Shown in pieces: positions 7,051 through 13,158 of a stretch of DNA of 21,525 bases. Within the stretch, counting starts at the first letter, position 1, and each line of letters starts with the position of its first letter. The DNA lies in assembly GCA_018816585.1 (NCBI GenBank), contig JAHIVQ010000051.1, positions 1 to 21,525 of the forward strand, written 5' to 3'. Under the pieces are notes generated by a model that did not search any database, was not told the origin of the DNA, and saw only the letters and a list, made by a program, of their open reading frames with translations. This stretch comes from Nanobdellota archaeon (GTDB lineage Archaea; Nanobdellota; Nanobdellia; SCGC-AAA011-G17; JAFCDX01). A program made the translations under genes and the position numbers.

Positions 7051-7884
7051 TTATTTAACTAACTTCTTCATTAACTGGCAGGTCTTGCATTCCCCATTTG
7101 TTGTTGGTTCCCCGCAATTATTACAATAGTATATTTTTCCATTTTTGTAAAATTCCTTTAATTCTGGGACTATTTTAAGAAATGATTTTACTATATTTTC
7201 ATGATTCATTTTATACTTATTTAATAAAGTTCTTACAGATCTCCTGTATGCCATTACAGAACAAGGGCATGGATCATAATTAACTGGAAAATTTTTAAGT
7301 TTTGAATATTTTCTTATATCATCTTCTTTGCAAAAATATAATGGCTTGATTCTCGGTATAAATTTTTTGTCTTTTATTATGCCATTTATTGGTCCTAATT
7401 TAGCATTTAGTTTTGTATTTCCTCTAAACTGATTCATTAGTATAGTTTGTGCTTCATCATCTATATTATGGCCTGTTGCTATTTTTGTGAATCCTAATTT
7501 CCTTGCTTTTTTATTCATCAAGTATCTTCTGAAAATACCACAAACAGTGCATGAGTTTAATCTTATATTTTTAGATTTTAAAATGTCTCTAATATAACAA
7601 AAAGAGAATCCAAATTCCTTTCTGAAATCAAAAATATTTAGTTTTATATTATTATTTTTGCAGAATGTCTTTACATTATTTAAATTTCTATCAGAAAAAT
7701 CACCTATTTTAAGATCAACCATTCCAGCTTCTACATTATAATCCCATTTTTTTAATAAATATAAGGTTGTAGTTGAGTCTTTTCCACCAGAACAAGCTAC
7801 TAATATCTTATCCTTCTTCTTTATTAATTTATAATCCTTAATAGTTTTTTTGACACTATTTTCAAATTTAGTTAAAAAGTTCAT
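7051..7884 (-). CDS. TtuA/Ncs6-family tRNA 2-thiolation enzyme lacking the N-terminal zinc finger
   Basis: A 277-residue PP-loop ATPase of the TtcA/TtuA group, which adenylates a tRNA uridine or cytidine and replaces oxygen by sulfur. The PP-loop is SGGKDS (32-37). Cysteines C112/C115 (CTVC) and a third in DPCPC (C206/C208) match the trio that holds the 4Fe-4S cluster in TtuA. ATGHNIDDEAQT and the C-terminal zinc ribbon C254/C257/C266/C269 also fit. TtuA normally begins with another zinc ribbon; here the protein starts directly at the helix before the PP-loop, and an in-frame stop lies just upstream of the ATG, so the domain is truly absent. A TATA element about 26 nt upstream indicates a leaderless start. 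Confidence 0.9.
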   Translation of the reverse strand: MNFLTKFENSVKKTIKDYKLIKKKDKILVACSGGKDSTTTLYLLKKWDYNVEAGMVDLKIGDFSDRNLNNVKTFCKNNNIKLNIFDFRKEFGFSFCYIRDILKSKNIRLNSCTVCGIFRRYLMNKKARKLGFTKIATGHNIDDEAQTILMNQFRGNTKLNAKLGPINGIIKDKKFIPRIKPLYFCKEDDIRKYSKLKNFPVNYDPCPCSVMAYRRSVRTLLNKYKMNHENIVKSFLKIVPELKEFYKNGKIYYCNNCGEPTTNGECKTCQLMKKLVK

Positions 7885-7947
7885 TTTAAGGTTTTTAGAA
7901 TTTTATTTATATATTTTACTATATAGGATTAATCAAAATAATCATCT

Positions 7948-8448
7948 TTATCTTTTCTTTGGTTTTTCATAAAATACAAATGCCTTTATTAACCTTGGAG
8001 TTCTCAATATCGGCCTGAGGAATCTTCTTAATCTCGCAAACCTTTCTAGCCTTTCAATCTTACCTGCTTCTTCTATCTCCTTTGCTATAAGTTCACTTTC
8101 TTTTCCTATATGAACAACTCCCTGCCATTTTGGTGCTTCCTCCCCTATCCTAGCCAGAATAATTACCTCTTCAAAAATCCTAAAAATTAGATAAAATGGA
8201 AATACAGCTATTATATCAAGCCAAGATTCCCTTAAGAATTTCTTAAATTTTCTTATTCTTAGATATTTGAATATTAAATCTATAATAAATATTAGCAAAA
8301 TTAAGTTATGGAATATTTCTATATAAAATATGTAGTGTTCCGCTAACTCCTTAAAAAAGAACTCTATTATTATCAGGATTACTAATAAAACAAGTGCGTA
8401 TGGTATGGATTTATCAATAAGATATTCTATTTTTGATTTCCAGTTCAT
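7948..8448 (-). CDS. Voltage-sensor-like membrane protein without a pore
   Basis: About 166 residues with an N-terminal membrane helix, a second pair of helices around IFHNLILLIFIIDLIFKYLR and the segment FLRESWLDIIAVFPFYL, which strongly resembles S2-S3 of voltage-gated ion-channel sensors. An arginine-rich helix near the C-terminus (RLERFARLRRFLRP) resembles an S4 or S4-S5 region. No selectivity filter or pore helices follow. ATG 8448 is preferred over the upstream TTG because a TTATATAAA element is centred 26 nt before it. Just past the stop, the +1 frame reads DKDDYFD and stop, like the tail of the microprotein at 8724-8810. Role unknown; a sensor subunit or remnant of a channel is possible. 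Confidence 0.65.
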   Translation of the reverse strand: MNWKSKIEYLIDKSIPYALVLLVILIIIEFFFKELAEHYIFYIEIFHNLILLIFIIDLIFKYLRIRKFKKFLRESWLDIIAVFPFYLIFRIFEEVIILARIGEEAPKWQGVVHIGKESELIAKEIEEAGKIERLERFARLRRFLRPILRTPRLIKAFVFYEKPKKR

Positions 8449-8469
8449 TTTAGTTAAAATAAATTTCAA

Positions 8470-8478
8470 TTATATAAA
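8470..8478 (-). promoter_or_regulatory. TATA element that decides the start of the voltage-sensor-like gene
   Basis: The minus strand reads TTTATATAA, centred near 8474 and so 26 nt before ATG 8448. A start at the upstream TTG (8469) would lie only a few bases from the TATA box and could not be transcribed from it. Confidence 0.6.
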
Positions 8479-8491
8479 TTTATTTAAAATT

Positions 8492-8665
8492 TTATTTTCT
8501 TTTTCCTTCTTTTATTTCAATTACATCTGCAAGTAATCCTCTCATACCTTCTACAAGATGTTGAAAAGCTTCTTTTTGTTTTCCTTCTCCAAGTTCACCT
8601 TTCTTAATCATGTTTTCAACAATATGTAAATTACTTGCTACTCCAGTCTCTCTTAACCATCCCAT
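8492..8665 (-). CDS. 57-residue small protein, function unknown
   Basis: A short gene encoding a charged, helix-prone soluble protein that begins MGWLRETGVASNLHIVENMI and ends DVIEIKEGKRK. A clear GGAGGTAG ribosome binding site (8672-8679) precedes the ATG, and a TATA-like TATTATATAAAATTAG lies near 8697-8712. The good ribosome binding site and codon use like its neighbours make it a credible gene despite its size. I recognise no family. It stands alone between the voltage-sensor-like gene and an even smaller gene, all on the minus strand. Confidence 0.7.
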   Translation of the reverse strand: MGWLRETGVASNLHIVENMIKKGELGEGKQKEAFQHLVEGMRGLLADVIEIKEGKRK

Positions 8666-8723
8666 TTTAATCTACCTCCTAATTTTTAATATAACCTAAT
8701 TTTATATAATACTTTTTATTATA

Positions 8724-8810
8724 TCAGTCAAAATAATCATCTTTTTTTTCATCTTTATCTGTACCAAAATAATTATCTTCTTCCTCTTCTTCACTAAAAA
8801 TAGGTCTCAT
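8724..8810 (-). CDS. Candidate 28-residue acidic microprotein
   Basis: A very short frame starting MRPIFSEEEEEDNYFG and ending KKDDYFD. It contains two related aromatic-acidic motifs, DNYFG and DDYFD. A TATA-like GTTTAAATAA (8831-8840) is centred about 26 nt before the ATG, the same leaderless geometry as bona fide genes in this window. The composition (half acidic residues) is not what random AT-rich DNA usually yields. No homologue is known to me. It could also be a chance frame within the spacer upstream of the 57-residue gene. Confidence 0.45.
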   Translation of the reverse strand: MRPIFSEEEEEDNYFGTDKDEKKDDYFD

Positions 8811-8868
8811 AAAGTCAATTAATTAAGGCATTATTTAAACCTTTTTGTTTCAATGCTTTGATAAAAAG

Positions 8869-8877
8869 CTTTATAAA
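8869..8877 (+). promoter_or_regulatory. TATA element for uS2
   Basis: TTTATAAAT-type element centred about 26 nt before the ATG at 8899. No ribosome binding site is present, so uS2 is probably translated from a leaderless message. Confidence 0.6.
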
Positions 8878-8898
8878 TAGTTTTTAATCAAAAACCCT

Positions 8899-9498
8899 AT
8901 GGCAGAAGAAAAGTTATTGGTACCATTAGAGGAATACCTTAAAGCAGGAATCCATATTGGAACTAAGTTCAAAACAGAGGATATGAAACCTTTCATATAT
9001 AAGGTAAGGCCAGATGGTCTTTATGTCTTAAATGTTGAAGATATCAATAAAAGGTTGGATATTGCAGCTAGTTTTATAGCACAATATAATCCAGAGGATA
9101 TATTAATAATCTGCAGAAGAGAATCTGGATGGTCTATTGTTAATCTTGTATCAAAGATAACAGGTATTAAAAAATTAATAGGAAGATATCCACCAGGTAT
9201 ACTAACTAATGTCAGATTAAAGAATTTTATAGAACCAAAATTGATTATTATTGTTGACCCCTGGCCAGATAAGAATGCTGTTCGTGATGGTTTTAGAATG
9301 GGAATACCTACAATTGCATTATCTGATACTAATAATGATTCAAGAGAAGTTGATTTGATGATACCTTGTAATAATAAGGGTAAAAAAAGTTTAGCTTTGG
9401 TATTTTATATTCTTGCAAGAGAATATATGAAAAGAAAAAAGATAATCAATGAGGATTCAGAATTTAAGTATACAATAGAAGATTTTTCTAAGGATTAA
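8899..9498 (+). CDS. rpsB: Small ribosomal subunit protein uS2, archaeal type
   Basis: The 30S subunit protein S2, 199 residues, the short archaeal/eukaryotic form without the bacterial coiled-coil insertion. Diagnostic stretches are the opening LLVPLEEYLKAGIHIGT, the YVLNVEDINKRLDIAA segment, RYPPGILTNVRLKNF, and EPKLIIIVDPWPDKNAVRDG followed by GIPTIALSDTNN. It assembles late on the small subunit near S1-binding and S5/S8 regions. The usual archaeal neighbours (S9, RNA polymerase N, enolase) are not adjacent, although enolase is nearby on the other strand. The stop overlaps the convergent RAM-domain gene by 4 nt. Confidence 0.96.
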   Translation: MAEEKLLVPLEEYLKAGIHIGTKFKTEDMKPFIYKVRPDGLYVLNVEDINKRLDIAASFIAQYNPEDILIICRRESGWSIVNLVSKITGIKKLIGRYPPGILTNVRLKNFIEPKLIIIVDPWPDKNAVRDGFRMGIPTIALSDTNNDSREVDLMIPCNNKGKKSLALVFYILAREYMKRKKIINEDSEFKYTIEDFSKD

Positions 9499-9749
9499 AT
9501 TTTATTATCTTCTTTAGTTTTGTCTGCAACTATTAAAGTGGCTGTTCTATCTATATCTTTTATTTTTGACAATGTTTCAACTGTGAATTTATGCAAATCA
9601 TCAAGATCAATTGCCTTGACTCTTAAAATCATGTCATACATTCCATACAATAAATGTATATTATCAACATATTTTGATTTAACTAATTCAGCTGCTATTC
9701 TGCTTCCCTGTCTGTTTTTTACTGTTATTAATATATATGCTAATACCAT
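9495..9749 (-). CDS. Stand-alone Lrp/AsnC ligand-binding (RAM) domain protein
   Basis: An 84-residue protein consisting only of the Lrp/AsnC C-terminal alpha-beta domain: AYILITVKNRQGSRIAAELV, the YVDNIHLLYGMYDMILRVKA core with the conserved GxYD, and IDRTATLIVADK. No DNA-binding helix-turn-helix is present. Stand-alone domains of this kind bind amino acids or modulate full-length Lrp proteins by mixed assembly. The start lies one base after the stop of the MscS-like gene, so the two are co-transcribed, and the 3' end overlaps that of uS2. Confidence 0.92.
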   Translation of the reverse strand: MVLAYILITVKNRQGSRIAAELVKSKYVDNIHLLYGMYDMILRVKAIDLDDLHKFTVETLSKIKDIDRTATLIVADKTKEDNKI

Positions 9750-9750
9750 T

Positions 9751-10314
9751 TTATTTCTTCTTTGTGATTATATTTCTTATTAATATTGAATTTGGAATTA
9801 TTATAATGTCTTTTTCTTTTGTTTCTAATTTTACTTCTGTTAGTGTAATATCAATTATTTTGCCTTTTATATCCTTTACTATTATATTTTCCCCTTTATT
9901 TATTAATTTTCTGTGATGGATTAAAAATCCAGCTGTTATATTAGGTATTAAATCTTTTAGAGTAAGCACAATAAATATAACAAGTAAGCTGAGTATTGCT
10001 ATAAGTATTGCATTAAGTATAAATTCTGCAAGGCCCAAATGTTTTAGTGCAAGTATTAAGAATATTAAGTAAAGTAGATATTTTATAATTGTAGCAACGA
10101 ACTCTTCAAGAGGAACATCTATCTTCATTGTTTTTTTAAGAATTTCATTTAGTCTTAATTTTGTTATTAATTTTTTGAATAATTTTGAAATGAATTTAGA
10201 TATTAGTACACCAATAAGAATTATAAGTATAGCTCCAATTAATTTAATAACACCATTAGATATAATACTATTTATATCATAAAGATTTTGGCCAAGATTA
10301 CTGTATATTGCCAT
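9751..10314 (-). CDS. Small MscS-family mechanosensitive channel
   Basis: A 187-residue protein with three predicted membrane segments (about 18-42, 65-88, 95-118) and the MscS beta domain: LKDLIPNITAGFLIHHRKLI, then KGENIIVKDIKGKIIDITLT and IIIPNSILIRNII. These follow the pore-lining helix and match the family core KGxxIxVxxxxGxVxxI...P N. The large C-terminal alpha/beta domain of E. coli MscS is missing, so it is a minimal version. It would release solutes under hypo-osmotic stress. Leaderless start from a TATA element shared with the divergent TGS GTPase; a RAM-domain gene follows after one base. Confidence 0.88.
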   Translation of the reverse strand: MAIYSNLGQNLYDINSIISNGVIKLIGAILIILIGVLISKFISKLFKKLITKLRLNEILKKTMKIDVPLEEFVATIIKYLLYLIFLILALKHLGLAEFILNAILIAILSLLVIFIVLTLKDLIPNITAGFLIHHRKLINKGENIIVKDIKGKIIDITLTEVKLETKEKDIIIIPNSILIRNIITKKK

Positions 10315-10335
10315 GCTAAATTAGATAAAAAAAGG

Positions 10336-10345
10336 CTTAAAAAGG
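10336..10345. promoter_or_regulatory. Shared divergent TATA element
   Basis: CTTAAAAAGG (plus) reads CCTTTTTAAG (minus). Its centre at about 10340 lies 26 nt from both the minus-strand ATG at 10314 and the plus-strand ATG at 10366. Both genes lack ribosome binding sites, so one near-symmetric element could fire leaderless transcripts both ways. Confidence 0.5.
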
Positions 10346-10365
10346 TTTTTATTATCATTAATTAA

Positions 10366-11214
10366 ATGGCAACGAATGCAGGTATAGAATATGCGCTAGC
10401 TGAGCGAAAATATCGGGAAGCTAAAACAACTGAAGAAAAAATAAAAGGTCTTGAAGAGATGCTTAGAACTGCACCCCATCATAAGGCATCTGAGAAGATG
10501 CTTGATCAGATAAAACAGAAAATATCAAAATTAAGATATCAAATAGAAATAAAAAGAGCAAAGAAAGCAGGCATAAAATCACTTAATATTAAAAGAGAAG
10601 GTGCAGCAAGAGTAGTTATTGTGGGTACAACAAATTCTGGAAAATCAACCTTATTAACAAGAATAACAAATGCAAAACCAGTTATTGCTGAATATGAATT
10701 TACAACAGAAGAACCTGAAGTGGGCATTATGGATTATAATGGAGTTAATATACAAGTTATTGAGATGCCTGCAATAATAGAAAATTTTTCAAATACTAAA
10801 AGAGGTCATGAATTTTTAAGTATAATAAATGATTCTGATCTTGTAATTTTAACTTATAGAAATCAAAAAGAAAAAGACATTGTAATAAAAGAATTATGGA
10901 ATAGTAATGTTGAATTGCCAATAATTTATTACAATAATCAAGATGTGGAAATATTAAAAGAGATGATATGGAAGAATCTTAAATTAGTATATGTCTATAC
11001 TAAAATGCCATCTAAAGATAAAGACTTTCCTCCTGTTGCATTTTCAAAAGGATCAACTGTTGAAGACCTTGCAAAAAAGATACACAAGGATTTTATTAAT
11101 AAGTTTAAATTTGCAAGAATCTGGGGTAAAAGTTCAAAATTTGTAAATGGACAACAAGTTGGATTAAAGCATATTCTTGAAGATGGTGATGTTATAGAAA
11201 TGCATATGAAATAA
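10366..11214 (+). CDS. DRG/Obg-like TGS-domain GTPase with degenerate G motifs
   Basis: A 282-residue relative of the DRG (developmentally regulated GTP-binding) family, which acts with translating ribosomes. The N-terminus is the DRG helical region (LRTAPHHKASEKMLDQIKQK). G1 is intact (GTTNSGKST, 87-95), G2 lies in YEFTTEEP, but G3, normally DLPG, is EMPA (133-136), and G4, normally NKxD, is NNQD (190-193). The TGS domain is complete (208-282: VYTKMPSKDKDFPPVAF, KIHKDFINKFKFARIWGKS, VGLKHILEDGDVIEM). It is shorter than typical DRGs (about 360). It should bind GTP, but hydrolysis or specificity may be altered. Leaderless. Confidence 0.88.
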   Translation: MATNAGIEYALAERKYREAKTTEEKIKGLEEMLRTAPHHKASEKMLDQIKQKISKLRYQIEIKRAKKAGIKSLNIKREGAARVVIVGTTNSGKSTLLTRITNAKPVIAEYEFTTEEPEVGIMDYNGVNIQVIEMPAIIENFSNTKRGHEFLSIINDSDLVILTYRNQKEKDIVIKELWNSNVELPIIYYNNQDVEILKEMIWKNLKLVYVYTKMPSKDKDFPPVAFSKGSTVEDLAKKIHKDFINKFKFARIWGKSSKFVNGQQVGLKHILEDGDVIEMHMK

Positions 11215-11781
11215 TTATATCTTTTTCATAAGCTCTTTTTTTTCAAGTAAAAATAATATTAATAAACCTATTAAGGATATAATCCCACTAAAGATAAAGA
11301 CAATTTTGAAATTAAATATATTTACCATTTGTGCTCCAATATATGCAGTTATTGCCATTCCAAAACTAACACTTGATGAATAAATAGCCCACTGGAAACC
11401 ACGTTTTCCTTTTTCAAGATTTGATGTAAACAAGCTAGACCAGGAAGGAAATGCAAATCCAGCTCCAACACCATACATTAATTGAGTTAAAAACAGATGC
11501 CATACATTTGTTGAAAAAAGATAACCTATTGGAACTAAAATTATTAAAAATGTTCCTAATAATAGCATCCATAATCTATCTTTTGGATTAAAAACCTTAG
11601 CGAAAATAATTTGTAGTGTAGCATGAGTTATAAGATAAATAGCACTTGCTATACCTGCAGCAGCTATTGTACCTCCAATAAGATTATCTTTTATGAATAT
11701 AGCTAATATAGGAGAAATTAATCCAAGACCAGACCATAAAAAAACATCAGATATAATTAATAATTTAAGTGTTTTATTCAT
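11215..11781 (-). CDS. Half-size (six-helix) MFS-type transporter
   Basis: A 188-residue protein equal to one half of a major facilitator superfamily transporter. It starts MNKTLKLLIISDVFLWSGLG and shows six membrane segments, an MFS motif-A-like loop between helices two and three (AKVFNPKDRLWMLLLGTFL), and a cytoplasmic stretch (LEKGKRGFQWA) before helix five. A basic tail (LEKKELMKKI) closes the frame. The frame ends flush against the convergent TGS gene's stop and no second half lies beyond, so this is not a simple frameshift. It may dimerise to form a full transporter. A TTAAATAAG element about 25 nt upstream suggests a leaderless start. Confidence 0.82.
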   Translation of the reverse strand: MNKTLKLLIISDVFLWSGLGLISPILAIFIKDNLIGGTIAAAGIASAIYLITHATLQIIFAKVFNPKDRLWMLLLGTFLIILVPIGYLFSTNVWHLFLTQLMYGVGAGFAFPSWSSLFTSNLEKGKRGFQWAIYSSSVSFGMAITAYIGAQMVNIFNFKIVFIFSGIISLIGLLILFLLEKKELMKKI

Positions 11782-11839
11782 CTTAATCTCTTTTTATTTA
11801 TCTTATTTAATTAGTTTAAATATTTTACGTTATCATAAA

Positions 11840-11847
11840 ATATATAA
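11840..11847 (+). promoter_or_regulatory. TATA element that decides the Pth2 start
   Basis: ATATATAA is centred 26 nt before ATG 11870. The in-frame TTG at 11861 is nearer than the usual spacing and is not needed for family length. Confidence 0.55.
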
Positions 11848-11869
11848 GTAGACTAATTGTTTGTTATCT

Positions 11870-12208
11870 ATGAAACAGGTTATTTTAGTAAGGCAGGATT
11901 TAAAAATGCCAAAAGGTAAAATGAGTGCTCAAGTGTCTCATGGAAGTGTTGAAGCTGTTCTAAAATCTAATAAAGAAAAAGTAGAAGAATGGCGCTCAGA
12001 AGGTATGAAAAAAGTTATTCTAAAAGTAAAGGATGAAAATGAATTATTTGAATATAAAAAATTAGCTGAAAGAGAAAAATTAACAACAGCTTTGATAAAA
12101 GATGCAGGATTAACAGAGTTTAAAGAGCCAACAATAACTTGTCTGGCTATAGGCCCGGATAGTGAAGAAAAAATAAATAAAATAACAAAAAATTTAAAAT
12201 TGATTTAG
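11870..12208 (+). CDS. pth2: Peptidyl-tRNA hydrolase 2
   Basis: The archaeal/eukaryotic-type peptidyl-tRNA hydrolase, which frees tRNAs stalled with a nascent peptide. The 112-residue protein has the family signatures in order: KQVILVRQDLKMPKGKMSAQ followed by VSHGSVEAV (catalytic-site region with the conserved K and H), KKVILKVKDENEL, ALIKDAGLTEF, and PTITCLAIGPDSEEKI at the end. Length matches the usual 112-120. It is unrelated in fold to bacterial Pth. Its stop lies one base from the convergent lipoprotein gene. Confidence 0.96.
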   Translation: MKQVILVRQDLKMPKGKMSAQVSHGSVEAVLKSNKEKVEEWRSEGMKKVILKVKDENELFEYKKLAEREKLTTALIKDAGLTEFKEPTITCLAIGPDSEEKINKITKNLKLI

Positions 12209-12209
12209 T

Positions 12210-12848
12210 CTATTCTCTTACTTTTATTGTTACTGTCTGTAGATTGTTCTTTATTGGACTGTGTGTATCAAATTCAAAGTTACATATCAAATCAGAGTTT
12301 TCGAAGGTAGATTGCGTCCATTTTTTCAAACTTAAAGTATATGTTGTTTTGCTTCCTGTTGATCCTCTTGCTGTTAATCTTATCTCATCTTTTTCATTAT
12401 CGAATGAATCTTCAAATAATGTACCTTTGTAATTTTTGATAAGTGCATGCTGTATTACTCTCTGATTATTTTCATAACACTTGTAACCAACTTCCATTGT
12501 ATTAGCTAGTGTTTCACCTAGGTTAGCTATATTTACTTTTATTGATGCTGGTATTTTTAATGTAAATTCATTGTTTCCTGTTATCTCACAATTTGAATCA
12601 CTACACTCAAAAGGTTCAACATATATGCTTGAGGGGCATGGTCCACAATCTTCTTGGCATAATGTTTGTAATGTGCTTATAATACACATTTCATCATTAT
12701 CACATGTTCCATCTCCACATACAGAATTTATTTGTGTAATTGGTGTTTCTGTTATTGGTGTTTCTATTGTTTGTTCTGGAGCTTGTTCTGAGCAAGCTGC
12801 TATTAAGAAAATAGATACAAATAAAATTAAAGTTAGGTATTTTTTCAT
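12210..12848 (-). CDS. Surface lipoprotein with a cysteine-rich CGDGxC module
   Basis: A 212-residue exported lipoprotein. The N-terminus MKKYLTLILFVSIFLIAAC ends in a lipobox, so the mature protein would begin at a lipid-modified Cys. A Pro/Thr linker with a short repeat (ETPITETPIT) follows, then a cysteine-rich module (CGDGTCDNDEMC ... CQEDCGPC) of the type seen in many small-archaeon surface proteins, and a beta-rich domain (about 75-210). A TATA-like element at 12866-12876 indicates a leaderless start. Function unknown; ligand binding or envelope structure are the plausible roles. Confidence 0.82.
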   Translation of the reverse strand: MKKYLTLILFVSIFLIAACSEQAPEQTIETPITETPITQINSVCGDGTCDNDEMCIISTLQTLCQEDCGPCPSSIYVEPFECSDSNCEITGNNEFTLKIPASIKVNIANLGETLANTMEVGYKCYENNQRVIQHALIKNYKGTLFEDSFDNEKDEIRLTARGSTGSKTTYTLSLKKWTQSTFENSDLICNFEFDTHSPIKNNLQTVTIKVRE

Positions 12849-12879
12849 ATCTTTTGTTTTTTTAGTATATATTTAAAGG

Positions 12880-12925
12880 TTAGTATTTCGGCAAGTAGAA
12901 TAGTTTACACAAAGTAGTGATAAAA
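12880..12925. repeat. 46-bp diverged direct repeat, left copy
   Basis: This stretch aligns without gaps to 14408-14453, with about 34 of 46 positions the same by hand count; the best-kept core is GTATTTCrGCAAGTArAA. The two copies have the same orientation and bracket the AAA/DUF4143 ATPase. They may mark the edges of an inserted unit or be copies of an intergenic element. Confidence 0.45.
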
Positions 12926-13016
12926 CTTAGGCAATTTTAGAGTTAATTTTATAGAGCAGAATGAGAATGATGAATTAAGAGCTTTTGTTGATGATGTTAT
13001 TGAAATTAAAAAATAA
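12924..13016 (+). pseudogene. Remnant of a gene 3' end
   Basis: A start-less frame of 30 codons that reads NLGNFRVNFIEQNENDELRA, then FVDDVIEIKK and stop. Its protein-like composition and lack of any start codon or promoter suggest the tail of a lost gene. It lies inside the roughly 290-base gap between the lipoprotein and the ATPase, whose other contents are the left 46-bp repeat and the operator pair. No family is recognisable from so little sequence. Confidence 0.3.
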
Positions 13017-13077
13017 TAGATCTTTTAATATAAGTTTTCTTTGATGAATTTGCAGATAGTTTTATTTTATAAATAAA

Positions 13078-13122
13078 AATAGTATTCATTAATAATGAAC
13101 AATAGTATTCATTAGTAATGCA
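13078..13122. promoter_or_regulatory. Twin palindromic operator-like sites
   Basis: A 20-base unit (AATAGTATTCATTARTAATG) occurs twice with a 23-base period (13078-13097 and 13101-13120). Each contains a palindrome: TTCATTAATAATGAA at 13085-13099 is perfect around its centre, and TTCATTAGTAATGCA at 13108-13122 is nearly so. They sit just upstream of the TATA box (13128-13137) of the ATPase gene, on the same DNA face about two helical turns apart, as expected for cooperative binding of a dimeric regulator. Confidence 0.6.
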
Positions 13123-13127
13123 AACCT

Positions 13128-13137
13128 TTATAAATAC
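13128..13137 (+). promoter_or_regulatory. TATA element for the AAA/DUF4143 gene
   Basis: TTTATAAATA is centred about 26 nt before ATG 13159 and decides that start over the GTG at 13141. Confidence 0.6.
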
Positions 13138-13158
13138 TAAGTGGTGTATATATTTAAT

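Noticed and set aside
12720..12785. Short tandem repeat ATTGGTGTTTCTGTT-type
   Set aside because: It is coding sequence for the ETPITETPIT linker of the lipoprotein, not a separate repeat element.
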